Assembly: GCA_016185245.1 (NCBI GenBank)
Contig: JACPNZ010000018.1
Span: 223,935-287,934, forward strand
From: Hyphomicrobiales bacterium
Lineage (GTDB): Bacteria; Pseudomonadota; Alphaproteobacteria; Rhizobiales; Aestuariivirgaceae
DNA length: 64,000 bases
Direction: 5' to 3'
Part shown: positions 8,899 through 18,443 of the stretch, in pieces
Layout of the letters: every line of letters starts with the position of its first letter
How positions within the stretch are numbered: position 1 is the stretch's first letter
The notes under the pieces: generated by a model
What the model was told of the DNA's origin: nothing
Database searches by the model: none
Seen by the model: only the letters and a program-made list of their open reading frames with translations
Position numbers and translations under genes: made by a program

Positions 8899-9834
8899 TC
8901 AGTCCTCACTGTCGCGGCGCTGCGAAACGCCAAGCAGGCCCTCGGGTTTAAGGACCAGGATGGCGATAATGATAGCGAACACGGCCACATCGCGATAGGC
9001 CAGCGGCAGGGCCGCCGACCAGGCGGTTTCGACGAAGGCGAGGAAAATCCCCCCGGCGATAGCACCACCGATGGTGCCGAAGCCGCCGATGATCGCCGCG
9101 AACATCGCCTTGAATCCCAGCACCAGTCCCATGGCGAAGCTGACGCCGCCATAGGTGACCGCGATCAGCCAGCCGGAGACCGCCGCCAGCATGCTGGCGG
9201 CGATGAACGACCAGCGGAACACCGCAGCGGTATCGACGCCTGAAAGCTGGGCCAGCCTGGCATTCTGGGCGGTCGCCCGCCACAGGCGCCCGGCGGCGGA
9301 ATAGCGCATGACGGCGACGAGGCCCAAAACCGTCGTAGCGCTCACCGCCACGGCGCCAAGCCGGGCGTAGCCGACCAGCACCGGGTAGGCGCCCTGGCGC
9401 AGCACCATGGCATCGTCGATGAGCGGGGGCAGCCATTGGTCGCGAGCCCCGGTCTGCAGCCGCATCGTTTCCTGCAGCACGATCGACAGGCCGATCGAGG
9501 TGATCATCACCGCCTGGTTGGGCGAGCGGATCAAGGGGGCAAACACCAGGGAATGGCTGAGCCGGCCAAGGCCCGCCGACGCCGCCAAGGCGGCGATCAG
9601 GGCGAGCCCCATGACGGCAAAGCCCGCCGCGCCGTCGAGCAGCGCCCAGATGGCGACGTAGACGGCGGTCAGCGCCCCGAAGGTGGCAAAATCGCCGAAC
9701 GACAGGATGATGCGGTTGGTGATGCCCTGGAGCAGGGCATAGGCGGTGGCGAGCGTTACATAAAGGCTGGCCAGAACTAGACCATTGACGGTCTGCTGCA
9801 GCCAATAGCCGGACAAGAGGTCGGGTGCGGACAG
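8899..9834 (-). CDS. LivH-like branched-chain amino acid ABC permease (orphan)
   Basis: A 311-residue polytopic membrane protein of the BPD_transp_2 family, with typical openings (VNGLVLASLYVTLATAYALL; GITNRIILSFGDFATFGA) and the family motif near GFKAMFAAIIGGFGTIGGA. LivH proteins form a permease half with LivM and use LivF/LivG ATPases. None of these, nor a periplasmic binding protein, is nearby. The only start with a strong Shine-Dalgarno (GGAGG, 5-base spacing) is a CTG at 9834. A TTG at 9816 is the alternative, and the long ATG frame from 10179 would overlap the divergent gene. The loop sequence is shorter and more diverged than in classical LivH. Confidence 0.75.
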   Translation of the reverse strand: MSAPDLLSGYWLQQTVNGLVLASLYVTLATAYALLQGITNRIILSFGDFATFGALTAVYVAIWALLDGAAGFAVMGLALIAALAASAGLGRLSHSLVFAPLIRSPNQAVMITSIGLSIVLQETMRLQTGARDQWLPPLIDDAMVLRQGAYPVLVGYARLGAVAVSATTVLGLVAVMRYSAAGRLWRATAQNARLAQLSGVDTAAVFRWSFIAASMLAAVSGWLIAVTYGGVSFAMGLVLGFKAMFAAIIGGFGTIGGAIAGGIFLAFVETAWSAALPLAYRDVAVFAIIIAILVLKPEGLLGVSQRRDSED

Positions 9835-9949
9835 TTTCGCCTCCGGGGTTCGCCGGGTGGTTCTAGCACGAAGTTCCGCCGATAGCGTCTCCGGCCCGGC
9901 GCAAGTTTGGCGGGCGATTCTGGCGTCGATAGAAGCTGAGCCGGACCCC

Positions 9950-10432
9950 ATGCCGCAGCACCTGCCGCCCTTGTCCGACATTCTGCTCAAGATACTGTCG
10001 GTGATCCTGGCCGGCAGCTGTGCGGCGTTTGCAGGTGCCATGGTGCTCAGGCTCCAGTCGATGGACAATCCGCCGGCCGACATGGGCCTCAATTTTCCCG
10101 ATCCCCCCAAGCGCCATTCGACCGACAAGGCGGTGCTGGTCGATCCGGGTTCGACCGGATCGATCGACCGGCCCGACATGGCGGCGCCATCGTTAGGAGA
10201 GCCGATACAGCCCTATCGCGCCGAAACGCCGCTCAGGGATTTCCGCCTGCTGACCGTCATCGACGGCATCGCCTTCGTCGAGGTGGCAACCCTCAAGGGC
10301 CGGGAGATCATGCCGCTCGGCATCGGCGCCACCCTGCCCGGCGCAGGCACGGTGGAGCGCATCGACAAGGTCGGCGGCCGCTGGCAAGTGGTAGCCGGCA
10401 GCGAGACGATCGTCGCCGAGAGCCGTCAGTAA
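9950..10432 (+). CDS. Single-pass membrane-anchored protein, unknown
   Basis: 160 residues: one N-terminal transmembrane helix (about 11-33), a proline-rich linker, and a C-terminal domain of about 65 residues (RDFRLLTVIDGIAFVEV...) that looks like a small beta-barrel. The domain resembles periplasmic parts of secretion-related anchors in general shape only; I do not recognise a family. It is divergent from the LivH-like permease and overlaps the 3' end of the convergent TIGR02302 gene by 7 bases. The ATG at 9950 was chosen because the hydrophobic anchor follows directly; an upstream in-frame ATG at 9857 would overlap the permease promoter. Confidence 0.6.
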   Translation: MPQHLPPLSDILLKILSVILAGSCAAFAGAMVLRLQSMDNPPADMGLNFPDPPKRHSTDKAVLVDPGSTGSIDRPDMAAPSLGEPIQPYRAETPLRDFRLLTVIDGIAFVEVATLKGREIMPLGIGATLPGAGTVERIDKVGGRWQVVAGSETIVAESRQ

Positions 10433-12939
10433 AGCCCGCGCAGCAGCCGGTCGATGTAATCGAGTTCGAGCCGCGGCCGGTCGGCTTCATTGGCGCGCGA
10501 GCGCAGTATGTCGAGAATCTCGCGGGCCCGGCGGATTGCCATTTCGGTGGGCAGCATGTTGCGCAAGGGACCGGTATCCTCGTTGCGGGTCGCCGTCGGC
10601 CGCCCGAGGGGATCGCGGTCGTCGCCGCGGGCCTCGCCATTGCGGCCGTAATTGCCCTGCTGGCCGAAGCCCTGTTGCAGCAGCTGACGGGCCATGCCCT
10701 GGGCGCCTTGGCGAAGCTTGACCATGGCATCGCCCTGGCGGCCCAAGGCGCCCTCGCGGTCGCTGCGGCGCAGCGAGCCTTCGGCTTCCTTCATGCTGCG
10801 GCCCGCCTGGCCGAGGGAATCGGGTGCATTGAGCCCGTTCTCGCCCAGCCGGCGCAGAAGTTCCGCCAGCCGATCCTCGAGACCCTTCTGCTGGCCGGCC
10901 AGTGCATCGGGCGAAATCTGCATGCCGGGATTATTCTGTTCGCCGCCATTCTGGCCCGGCGCGCCGTCCGGCGGCAGGCGCTGGGTATCGTCCATCAATT
11001 GCTGCTGGCGGCGCAGCAGTTCCGACAGCTGGTCGAGCATCTTGCCAAGCTGCTGGCCCTGCTGTGACTGCATCTGGCCCTGTTGCTGGCCGGGTTTCAG
11101 ATTGCGCAGGATGTCGTCGAGCTGCGACAGCATCTGGCGGGCGGCGTCATTGGCGCCGCTCTCCGCCAGTTTCTGGATGGTGTCGAGCATCTTCTTCAGG
11201 TCTTCCGGCGTCACCATCCGGCCCGGCAACTGGCGCTGGTCCTGCTGCTGGCCCTGGCGCATCCGCTTGTCGGTCTGGTTCATCAGCGACTGCATGTAGC
11301 GATCCATGGCCTGGCGCATCTTGTCCATGAGCTCGGCGATGCGTTCGGGAGAGGCGCCCTCGGCCAGTGCCCGCTCGAGTTCCTTGCGGATCGCCTCGAG
11401 ATTGGCGCGGGCTTCCGCCATGGACCCGTCCTCGATGCCGACGGCGGTCTGCCATAACATGGCGACGGCGGCGTCGATGTCGTCCTGGCCGGCGGCGGCG
11501 CGAAGCCTGGAGGCGATGGCGGCAATGGAAATGACCGCGCCACTGCCTTCGGTGAGGCCGTCGGGCCAAGCGATCAGGGCCTCGAGCATCTGCTCGACTT
11601 CGCCCGATCGGTCGGGCTGCAGGATGAGGTGCTTGCGCTGCTCGATCAGGGCCCGCGCCAAGGGCTTGATGAACAGCCGCTCGGGCATGCGGAAGGTGCG
11701 GGTTTCGCTGCGGCCCGTCTGGCCCGCGGCATCGGTCGCCTTGAGCTGCATCTCGACCATGAAGCCGGCCCATGGGTGTTCGGCGAGATCGGCGGTGGTG
11801 GCGCCGGCTTCCTCCTTGGCGGCGGCCCGGCGCAACGAGATCGGAAACTTCGGCGGCTGGTAGAGAAAGATGCCGTTGCCGGCGAAGCCCACGCCATCGT
11901 CCTGATTGTCGGCCAGCGACAGTTCCGCCGAAATGTCGGTGACGCCGTAATCGTCGGAGGCCTTCCACTTGGCGGTCAGAGTTCCGGCCGAATCGCCGGC
12001 GGGCTCGGCGGCAAAGGCAATTTTCGGCGCGGCATCGGGAATGAGCGCCACCGGCCAGTGGGCCAGTTCGCGGCTACCATCGCTCACCCGGATATAGACC
12101 GGGCGGGTCAGCGTCACCTCGGCCTGGAACAGGTTCTTGTCGCGGCGAAGGCTGGGCTTGAGGTCCTTCACCTCCGCTCCGCCGCCGCCCGACGGCGACA
12201 GGCTCTCGAAAGCGATCTTGGCGTCCGCCGCACCGGTCAGGCGCAGGGCGAGCACGGCGTTTTGCGGGATGAGCAGAGGCTCGCCGTCCTTCAGTTTCTC
12301 GGTCATGGCCGGGCTCGTGAGCATGACCGGCGGCTTGCCGGTATAGGCGGGGGGCTTCAGCCAGGCATCGAGCGCCAGGGTTTCGCTTGCCGGCGGTGCC
12401 TGTGCCACGGCAGCGGCAAGACTTTCGCTCGGGCTGCCACGGCCGAGAACAAGGCTTGCAACCAGCAGAAGGATGGCGGGAAGCCGCAGTGCCGCTGCAT
12501 CGAGATCGCGCCAGCGCGATTGCGGCAATCCGGCCCTGAGGCCGACAAGGCCGGCAAGCTGGCGGCGCTTGTGCTCGAGCCAGATCGCCATGCGTTGCGG
12601 ATCGTCGTCGCCGTCGGCGAGCCTGTCGGAGAGCCCCGAGACCGGGCGGTGGGGCAGTCCCGAGTAACGCTCGATGCGCCGCATGGCGTCGATCTGAGAC
12701 GGCAGTCGAAGCCGCAGCAGGGGGCCAAGCGATGCCAGGAAGGCCAGCGCTAGGCTGGCGAGGACCGCCAGCCGAAGGGCCGCCTGCAAGGATGGCAAAA
12801 GCCCCGAAAACAGCGCGGCCAAAGCCACTGAGGCTAACACCATTGGCCACAGCAGGGCCGCCCACAGGGCCTCGAAGGCCAAGGCCAGGCGGGCGGCCCT
12901 GATCTTGCCATCCAGCCTCTGGAGGGTCATGCCGGTCAT
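10426..12939 (-). CDS. TIGR02302/DUF4175 family membrane protein
   Basis: An 837-residue alphaproteobacterial family protein. Two or three N-terminal transmembrane helices (about 25-75 and 150-170) anchor a long extracytoplasmic part. The C-terminal third (about 550-800) is low-complexity and glutamine/glycine-rich, with many QQ, GQ and QGQQ runs, as described for TIGR02302. The function of the family is unknown. It is the last gene of the argH-lptM-lysA block on this strand, a conserved order in Rhizobiales. Its stop overlaps the convergent small membrane protein gene by 7 bases. Confidence 0.9.
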   Translation of the reverse strand: MTGMTLQRLDGKIRAARLALAFEALWAALLWPMVLASVALAALFSGLLPSLQAALRLAVLASLALAFLASLGPLLRLRLPSQIDAMRRIERYSGLPHRPVSGLSDRLADGDDDPQRMAIWLEHKRRQLAGLVGLRAGLPQSRWRDLDAAALRLPAILLLVASLVLGRGSPSESLAAAVAQAPPASETLALDAWLKPPAYTGKPPVMLTSPAMTEKLKDGEPLLIPQNAVLALRLTGAADAKIAFESLSPSGGGGAEVKDLKPSLRRDKNLFQAEVTLTRPVYIRVSDGSRELAHWPVALIPDAAPKIAFAAEPAGDSAGTLTAKWKASDDYGVTDISAELSLADNQDDGVGFAGNGIFLYQPPKFPISLRRAAAKEEAGATTADLAEHPWAGFMVEMQLKATDAAGQTGRSETRTFRMPERLFIKPLARALIEQRKHLILQPDRSGEVEQMLEALIAWPDGLTEGSGAVISIAAIASRLRAAAGQDDIDAAVAMLWQTAVGIEDGSMAEARANLEAIRKELERALAEGASPERIAELMDKMRQAMDRYMQSLMNQTDKRMRQGQQQDQRQLPGRMVTPEDLKKMLDTIQKLAESGANDAARQMLSQLDDILRNLKPGQQQGQMQSQQGQQLGKMLDQLSELLRRQQQLMDDTQRLPPDGAPGQNGGEQNNPGMQISPDALAGQQKGLEDRLAELLRRLGENGLNAPDSLGQAGRSMKEAEGSLRRSDREGALGRQGDAMVKLRQGAQGMARQLLQQGFGQQGNYGRNGEARGDDRDPLGRPTATRNEDTGPLRNMLPTEMAIRRAREILDILRSRANEADRPRLELDYIDRLLRGLY

Positions 12940-13001
12940 TGCGCCGAGAATGCTAGCACAGAAGGGCCAAATTGTGCCGCGGGGCTTCTTTCACGGTTAC
13001 G

Positions 13002-14267
13002 TCAATGCTGCCAGCCGGCCAGCCGGTCGAGACCGAGCAATGCCTCATAGGTCTGGCGCGGCCGGACCAGGGCCCAGTTGGCGCCGTTGACCAGGACTTC
13101 CGGCACCAGCGGCCGGCTGTTGTAGGTGCCGGCCTGGACCGCGCCATAGGCGCCGGCCGTCATGGTGGCGATGAGGTCGCCCGCGGCCAGCTTGGCAAGT
13201 CTCCGGTCGCGGGCCAGATAGTCGCCCGACTCGCATACCGGACCCACCACGTCGGCCACCATCATGGCATCGTCACCGGCTGCGGCGACGGGAACGATCT
13301 CGTGCCAGGCATCATAGAGCGTCGGGCGGATCAGATCGTTCATCGCCGCGTCCTGGATAATGAAGTGCTTGGCCTCGCCCTCCTTCACATAGATCACCCG
13401 CGACACCAGGATGCCGGCATTGCCGGCGATCATGCGGCCCGGCTCCAGCACATATTTGAGCCCGAGAGGCCCCAGGGTGCGCTTGACCATCGCGGCATAT
13501 TCGTCCGGGTGCGGCGGCACATCATTGGTGCCGCGATAGGGAACGCCGAGCCCGCCGCCGAGATCGAGATGGCGGATATTGTGGCCGCGCGATTTGAGGT
13601 CACGGGCCAGCTCCGCCATCAGCCGGAAGGCCTGCTCGAAGGGTTCGAGCTCGGTGATCTGGCTGCCGATATGCATGTCGATCCCGGCCACGTCGAGGGC
13701 CGACAGGCTGGCGGCGCGGGCATAGACTTGCGGCGCCCTGGCAAAGGAGACGCCGAACTTATTTTCGGCCTTGCCGGTGGTAATTTTGTGGTGGGTCCGG
13801 GCATCGACGTCCGGGTTGACGCGGATCGACACCTTGGCGCGCTGGCCGGTGCGGTTGGCCACACCGGAGAGCAGTTCGAGTTCGGGCTCGGATTCGATGT
13901 TGAAGCAGGCAATGCCTTCCTTCAGCGCCAGCGCCATTTCATGGGCCGTCTTGCCCACCCCCGAGAACACGATCTTGCGGGCCGGAACGCCGGCGGCAAG
14001 GGCCCGGCGCAACTCGCCTTCGGAGACCACATCCATGCCGGCGCCGAGATCGGCCATGGTCTTGATCACCGCCTGGTTGGAATTGGCCTTCATGGCATAG
14101 CAGATCATGTGGTCGGTGCCGGCGAAGGCATCGGCCATGACCTTGTAGTGGTGGACGAGTGTGGCGGTCGAATAGCAGTAGAAGGGCGTGCCGATCTCCT
14201 CGGCGATGAGCCTCAGGTCGACATCCTCGGCATGGAGCCAGCCGTCGCGGTAGGCGAAATGATGCAT
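13002..14267 (-). CDS. lysA: Diaminopimelate decarboxylase
   Basis: PLP-dependent decarboxylase that converts meso-diaminopimelate to L-lysine, the last step of lysine synthesis. The Schiff-base lysine is K60 in CYAMKANSN. Other signatures are the glycine loop GGGLGVPY and the active-site cysteine in VCESGD. The 421-residue length is standard. The ATG at 14267 begins MHHFAYRDGWLHAED, as in homologues. The upstream lptM-like gene ends 4 bases before this start, so the two are almost certainly translated from one mRNA. Confidence 0.96.
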   Translation of the reverse strand: MHHFAYRDGWLHAEDVDLRLIAEEIGTPFYCYSTATLVHHYKVMADAFAGTDHMICYAMKANSNQAVIKTMADLGAGMDVVSEGELRRALAAGVPARKIVFSGVGKTAHEMALALKEGIACFNIESEPELELLSGVANRTGQRAKVSIRVNPDVDARTHHKITTGKAENKFGVSFARAPQVYARAASLSALDVAGIDMHIGSQITELEPFEQAFRLMAELARDLKSRGHNIRHLDLGGGLGVPYRGTNDVPPHPDEYAAMVKRTLGPLGLKYVLEPGRMIAGNAGILVSRVIYVKEGEAKHFIIQDAAMNDLIRPTLYDAWHEIVPVAAAGDDAMMVADVVGPVCESGDYLARDRRLAKLAAGDLIATMTAGAYGAVQAGTYNSRPLVPEVLVNGANWALVRPRQTYEALLGLDRLAGWQH

Positions 14268-14271
14268 GGAA

Positions 14272-14382
14272 TTACTGGCTCTGGTCGGTCTTCTGGGCGC
14301 CGCCGGGAGGTTCCGGGTCGCCCCTGACGCCGCAAGCTGCAAGGCTGATCGCAACAGCTAGGATGAGGAGGAAGGTCTTCAT
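14272..14382 (-). CDS. lptM: LptM-like small lipoprotein
   Basis: A 36-residue lipoprotein: MKTFLLILAVAISLAACG, with lipobox LAAC and the lipidated cysteine at residue 17, followed by GVRGDPEPP, the family's short conserved tail. LptM (formerly YifL) helps the LptD-LptE outer-membrane LPS translocon fold and form its correct disulfides in E. coli. The gene sits between argH and lysA, the position it has in many proteobacteria. AGGA precedes the ATG, and the stop lies 4 bases before lysA. It is too short for most gene finders. Confidence 0.85.
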   Translation of the reverse strand: MKTFLLILAVAISLAACGVRGDPEPPGGAQKTDQSQ

Positions 14383-14394
14383 GTGGCCATCCTA

Positions 14395-15777
14395 TCAGGC
14401 TTCAAGGAGCTTGAGCCAGCGTTTTGCTTCGCGCCTCACGTTGGCCGGCGCGGTGCCGCCGAAGCTCCGGCGCGAGGCGACCGAGGCCTCGACGGTCAAG
14501 ACTTTGTAAACGTCCCTAGTGATGCGTTTCTCGACTGTGCGCAGTTCGGCGAGCGAAAGCTCGGGCAGGCCGCAACCCTTTTTTTCCGCCAGCGCCACCA
14601 GGCTGCCGGTCACGTGATGAGCGTCGCGGAACGGCATCTTCAGTGTACGGACGAGCCAGTCGGCGAGATCGGTGGCGGTGGAGAAGCCGCCGGCCGCCGC
14701 CTGGCGCATCGTCTCGACGTTGGGGGTTAGGTCCTTCACCATGCCGGTGGTCGCGGCGATCGCCAGCGACAGATTGTCGAAGGCGTCGAAAGCCGGTTCC
14801 TTGTCCTCCTGCATGTCCTTGGAATAGGTGAGCGGCAGGCCCTTCATCACCACGAGCAGGGCGGTGAGCGCGCCGAGAATGCGGCCTGGCTTGGCCCGCA
14901 CCAGTTCGGCGGCATCCGGGTTGCGCTTCTGCGGCATGATCGACGAGCCGGTGGTGAACTTGTCGGACAATTTCACGAAACCGAACTGGCTGGTCGACCA
15001 GATGACGATCTCCTCGGCCAGCCGCGACAGATGGGTGGCACAAATGGCCGCGGCCGCAAGTGTTTCCAGCACGAAATCGCGGTCGGCAACCGAATCGAGG
15101 GAGTTGCGCGTCGGGCCATCGAAGCCGAGGGCCCTGGCGGTTGCGTGCCGGTCGATGGGGAAGGAGGTGCCGGCCAGGGCTGCTGCGCCCAGCGGACTTT
15201 GGTTCATGCGGCGTCTGGCGTCGACAAGCCGCGAGCGGTCGCGGGCCAGCATCTCGACATAGGCGAGGCAGTGATGGCCGAAGGTCACCGGCTGGGCCAC
15301 CTGCAAATGGGTGAAGCCCGGCATGATGGTCGCCGCATGGGCCTGCGCCTTGGCGGCGAGGGCCCGCTGCAAGTCCTTCAACTGGCCATCGAGATGGTCG
15401 ATTGCATCGCGCACATAGAGACGAAAATCGACCGCCACCTGGTCGTTGCGCGACCTTGCCGTGTGGAGCCGTCCCGCCGCCGGGCCGATCAATTCCTTGA
15501 GGCGGGATTCGACGTTGAGGTGAATGTCCTCCAGCGCCCGCGAAAACGTGAACTTGCCGGCCTCGATCTCGGCTTGAACGGCGGCAAGCCCGCGCCTAAT
15601 TCTGTTGGCATCGGCCTTGCTGATGATGCCCTGCTCGGCCAGCATGGCGACGTGGGCCGTGGAGCCGGCGATGTCCTGGAGGAAAAGCCTTCTGTCGAAA
15701 CCGATCGAAGCGTTGATCTCCTCCATGATCGCGTCCGGCCCCGCCTGAAACCGCCCGCCCCACATCTTGTTGGTCAT
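14395..15777 (-). CDS. argH: Argininosuccinate lyase
   Basis: Cleaves argininosuccinate to arginine and fumarate, the last step of arginine synthesis. The fumarase/aspartase superfamily signature [12 protein letters not shown] is present, as is the N-terminal WGGRF motif just after the start. The 460-residue length is standard. The ATG at 15777 starts [10 protein letters not shown]; the frame extends upstream without homology. It is followed by lptM and lysA on the same strand and is divergent from the thioredoxin-like gene, with 34 bases between starts. Confidence 0.96.
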   Translation of the reverse strand: MTNKMWGGRFQAGPDAIMEEINASIGFDRRLFLQDIAGSTAHVAMLAEQGIISKADANRIRRGLAAVQAEIEAGKFTFSRALEDIHLNVESRLKELIGPAAGRLHTARSRNDQVAVDFRLYVRDAIDHLDGQLKDLQRALAAKAQAHAATIMPGFTHLQVAQPVTFGHHCLAYVEMLARDRSRLVDARRRMNQSPLGAAALAGTSFPIDRHATARALGFDGPTRNSLDSVADRDFVLETLAAAAICATHLSRLAEEIVIWSTSQFGFVKLSDKFTTGSSIMPQKRNPDAAELVRAKPGRILGALTALLVVMKGLPLTYSKDMQEDKEPAFDAFDNLSLAIAATTGMVKDLTPNVETMRQAAAGGFSTATDLADWLVRTLKMPFRDAHHVTGSLVALAEKKGCGLPELSLAELRTVEKRITRDVYKVLTVEASVASRRSFGGTAPANVRREAKRWLKLLEA

Positions 15778-15811
15778 CGAAAATCCCTTATTGCAAGTGA
15801 AAGCCCATTCC

Positions 15812-16438
15812 ATGAGCCCCAAGACCCGGTCGGCCACCGCCCTGATCCTCGTTCTCGCCGGCCTTGCCGTGGTGGCGGGCATTTACGGGTTTCGCGCCGG
15901 CGAACGCAAGGCCGCCAGTGCTGTGACAACGGCAGCCCCGGCCACCGCCATCACCCGCGCCATGGCGACCGGCAAGCTTGCGGCGTTTCTGGTGAAGCCG
16001 GAGCGGGTTGCCGTCGCCGACATCGAATTCCAGAACGGTGACGGCAAGCCGGTCAAGCTCAGCGACTGGCGAGGCCGCATCGTCCTGGTCAATCTGTGGG
16101 CCACCTGGTGCGTGCCCTGCCGGAAAGAGATGCCGACCCTTGCCGCCCTTCAAGCGAAGCTCGGCTCGAAGGATTTCGAAGTCGTGGCGATCAGCGTCGA
16201 CCGCAAGGGACTCGACGTGTCAGGCGCCTTCCTGAAGGAAATCGGCGCTACGGCGCTGAAACTCTACGCCGAGCCCACGGCCCAAATCCTCAACGATTTG
16301 CAGGCCCTGGGCCTGCCCGCCACGCTCTTGATCGACCGCCAGGGCCGCGAGGTGGGAAGGCTTTTGGGAGCCGCCGAATGGGATAGCCCGGAAGCCGTGG
16401 CGCTGATCCAGGCGGCGCTCGCGGAGCCAAGCAGCTAG
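15812..16438 (+). CDS. TlpA-family thiol:disulfide interchange protein
   Basis: A 208-residue membrane-anchored periplasmic thioredoxin. An N-terminal transmembrane/signal helix (about 10-28) is followed by a thioredoxin domain with the redox motif WCVPC in [15 protein letters not shown] and the cis-proline region near [10 protein letters not shown]. TlpA-type proteins keep periplasmic cysteines reduced, often for cytochrome oxidase or cytochrome c maturation. This gene is divergent from argH, a common alphaproteobacterial location for tlpA. The start ATG at 15812 was preferred over 15767, which lies inside the argH leader. Confidence 0.88.
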   Translation: MSPKTRSATALILVLAGLAVVAGIYGFRAGERKAASAVTTAAPATAITRAMATGKLAAFLVKPERVAVADIEFQNGDGKPVKLSDWRGRIVLVNLWATWCVPCRKEMPTLAALQAKLGSKDFEVVAISVDRKGLDVSGAFLKEIGATALKLYAEPTAQILNDLQALGLPATLLIDRQGREVGRLLGAAEWDSPEAVALIQAALAEPSS

Positions 16439-16529
16439 CGCTGGATCATCTTTGATTGAAGCGACACTTGTTCCCCTGCCACAAGGGGGAGGGAAAGCAA
16501 TTCAGCGTGTCACTTGGTCTGATAAGACT

Positions 16530-17405
16530 CTAGCGCGTCGGCACCGGCTTTTCGCCGCGATAGTCGTAGAAGCCGCGGTTGGACTTGCGGCCGAGCCAGC
16601 CGGCCTCGACATATTTGACCAGGAGCGGACAGGGCCGGTATTTGGAATCGGCAAGCCCATCATAGAGCACCTGCATCACCGACAGACAGGTATCGAGGCC
16701 GATGAAGTCGGCAAGTTCGAGCGGCCCCATGGGATGGCGCGCGCCCAACTTCATCGCCGTGTCGATGGCTTCCACTCCGCCTACACCTTCATAGAGCGTA
16801 TAGATCGCCTCGTTGATCATCGGCAGCAGAATGCGGTTGACGATGAAGGCGGGGAAATCCTCGGAGACGGCGATGGTCTTGTGCAGGGTGGTGACGAATT
16901 CCTTCACCGCCGCGAAGGTCTGCTCTTCGGTGGCGATGCCGCGAATAAGCTCCACGAGCTCCATAACCGGCACCGGGTTCATGAAGTGAATGCCCATGAA
17001 GCGTTCCGGCCGGTCGGTGGCCGAGGCAAGCCTGGTGATCGAGATCGACGAGGTGTTGGAGCCGACAATGGCATCGGGCTTCAGATGCGGGCAGAGCGAC
17101 TGGTAGATCTTGCGCTTGACCTGCTCGTCCTCAACCGCACTCTCGATCAGCAAATCGTAGTCGCCAAATCCGTCGAAGCTCGCCACCTTGCTGATGCGGG
17201 AGAGGGCGGCCTCGCGGTCGGCCTCGCTGAGCTTCCCCGATTTCACCCTTCGGGCAAGATTGCCGTTGATGGTCGCCAGCCCCGCCTCGATACGGTCCTT
17301 GCTGATGTCGTTCAAGCCAACCTGGAATCCGGCCTGGGCGCAGATCTGCGCAATGCCGGTTCCCATCTGCCCGGCGCCGATGACGCCGACTTTCCTGATC
17401 TTCAT
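16530..17405 (-). CDS. hbdA: 3-hydroxybutyryl-CoA dehydrogenase
   Basis: NAD(P)-dependent oxidation of L-3-hydroxyacyl-CoA or reduction of acetoacetyl-CoA. The Rossmann fingerprint GAGQMGTG is near the N-terminus. The catalytic His-Glu region FMGIHFMNPVPVMELVE and the C-terminal dimerisation helix (GPLELADFIGLD) are present. The 291-residue length is typical of the monofunctional enzyme. It lies downstream of etfB-etfA on the same strand, a frequent arrangement that links beta-oxidation or butanoate metabolism to the electron-transfer flavoprotein. PaaH or PHB-related roles are equally compatible. Confidence 0.93.
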   Translation of the reverse strand: MKIRKVGVIGAGQMGTGIAQICAQAGFQVGLNDISKDRIEAGLATINGNLARRVKSGKLSEADREAALSRISKVASFDGFGDYDLLIESAVEDEQVKRKIYQSLCPHLKPDAIVGSNTSSISITRLASATDRPERFMGIHFMNPVPVMELVELIRGIATEEQTFAAVKEFVTTLHKTIAVSEDFPAFIVNRILLPMINEAIYTLYEGVGGVEAIDTAMKLGARHPMGPLELADFIGLDTCLSVMQVLYDGLADSKYRPCPLLVKYVEAGWLGRKSNRGFYDYRGEKPVPTR

Positions 17406-17500
17406 ATTAGTCTAGTGTCCGCTTCATAAAGACAGCGGAGCCTATAACGCGCCCAAGCCGTGAGCAAGTGTATTTCGCATGTGCAGCAAAAGGGTAAGGG

Positions 17501-18442
17501 CTATTTCCCCAGCTTGGCCAGTTCCGCATCAAGCTCCGGCACCGCCTGGAACAGGTCGGCGACCAGGCCGAAGTCGGCCACCTGGAAGATCGGCGCCTCT
17601 TCGTCCTTGTTGATGGCGACGATCACCTTCGAATCCTTCATGCCGGCGAGATGCTGGATGGCGCCGGAAATGCCGACCGCGATATAGAGGTCGGGGGCGA
17701 CCACCTTGCCGGTCTGGCCCACCTGATAGTCGTTGGGCACATAGCCCGCATCGACGGCGGCGCGGGAGGCGCCGACCGCGGCGTTGAGCTTCCGTGCGAC
17801 CGAATCGAGGATCTTGAAGTTTTCGCCGTTCTGCATGCCGCGGCCGCCCGAGACGATGACCTTGGCGGAGGTGAGCTCGGGACGGTCGGATTTCGACAGG
17901 TTCTCGCTCTTGTAGGCAGAAAGCCCCGGATCGGCGGCGGCGTTCACTGTCTCGATCGGCGCGTTGCCGGTTTCAGCGGTCGCGGCAAAGGAAGCGGTGC
18001 GCACCGTCACCACCTTCACCTTGTCGCTCGACTGCACCGTCTGCACCGCATTGCCGGCATAGATCAAGCGCACGAACGTGTCGGGCGAGACCACTTCGGA
18101 AATGTCGGAGACCTGCATCACGTCGAGAAGGGCAGCGACGCGCGGCATGTAGTTCTTGCCGTTGGTGGTGGCGGCGGCGACGATGTGGCCATAGGCCGGG
18201 ACCAGCGAGACGATCAAAGCCGCCATGGGCTCTGCCAGGGGCCGTTCGAGCGTTACGCTTTCGACATGCAATACCTTGGCGACGCCGGCAAGCTTGGCGG
18301 CCTGGGCGGCAGCGCCTTGCGCCTTGTTGCCGGCGACCAGCACATGAACCTCGCCGCCCATCTTCGCGGCGGCGGTCAAGGCCTTGTGGGTGGCATCCTT
18401 GAGGTGGGCGTTGTCGTGTTCGGCGATCAAAAGGACGGTCAT
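17501..18442 (-). CDS. etfA: Electron transfer flavoprotein, alpha subunit
   Basis: FAD-binding subunit of ETF, which collects electrons from acyl-CoA and other flavin dehydrogenases and passes them to ETF-ubiquinone oxidoreductase. The C-terminal FAD domain carries GGRGM near residue 200, then [27 protein letters not shown] and [12 protein letters not shown], all diagnostic. Length is 313 residues. It starts 2 bases before the etfB stop codon region ends, so the pair is tightly coupled. The acyl-CoA dehydrogenase at 27.4-29.0 kb is a plausible electron donor. Confidence 0.97.
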   Translation of the reverse strand: MTVLLIAEHDNAHLKDATHKALTAAAKMGGEVHVLVAGNKAQGAAAQAAKLAGVAKVLHVESVTLERPLAEPMAALIVSLVPAYGHIVAAATTNGKNYMPRVAALLDVMQVSDISEVVSPDTFVRLIYAGNAVQTVQSSDKVKVVTVRTASFAATAETGNAPIETVNAAADPGLSAYKSENLSKSDRPELTSAKVIVSGGRGMQNGENFKILDSVARKLNAAVGASRAAVDAGYVPNDYQVGQTGKVVAPDLYIAVGISGAIQHLAGMKDSKVIVAINKDEEAPIFQVADFGLVADLFQAVPELDAELAKLGK

Positions 18443-18443
18443 T

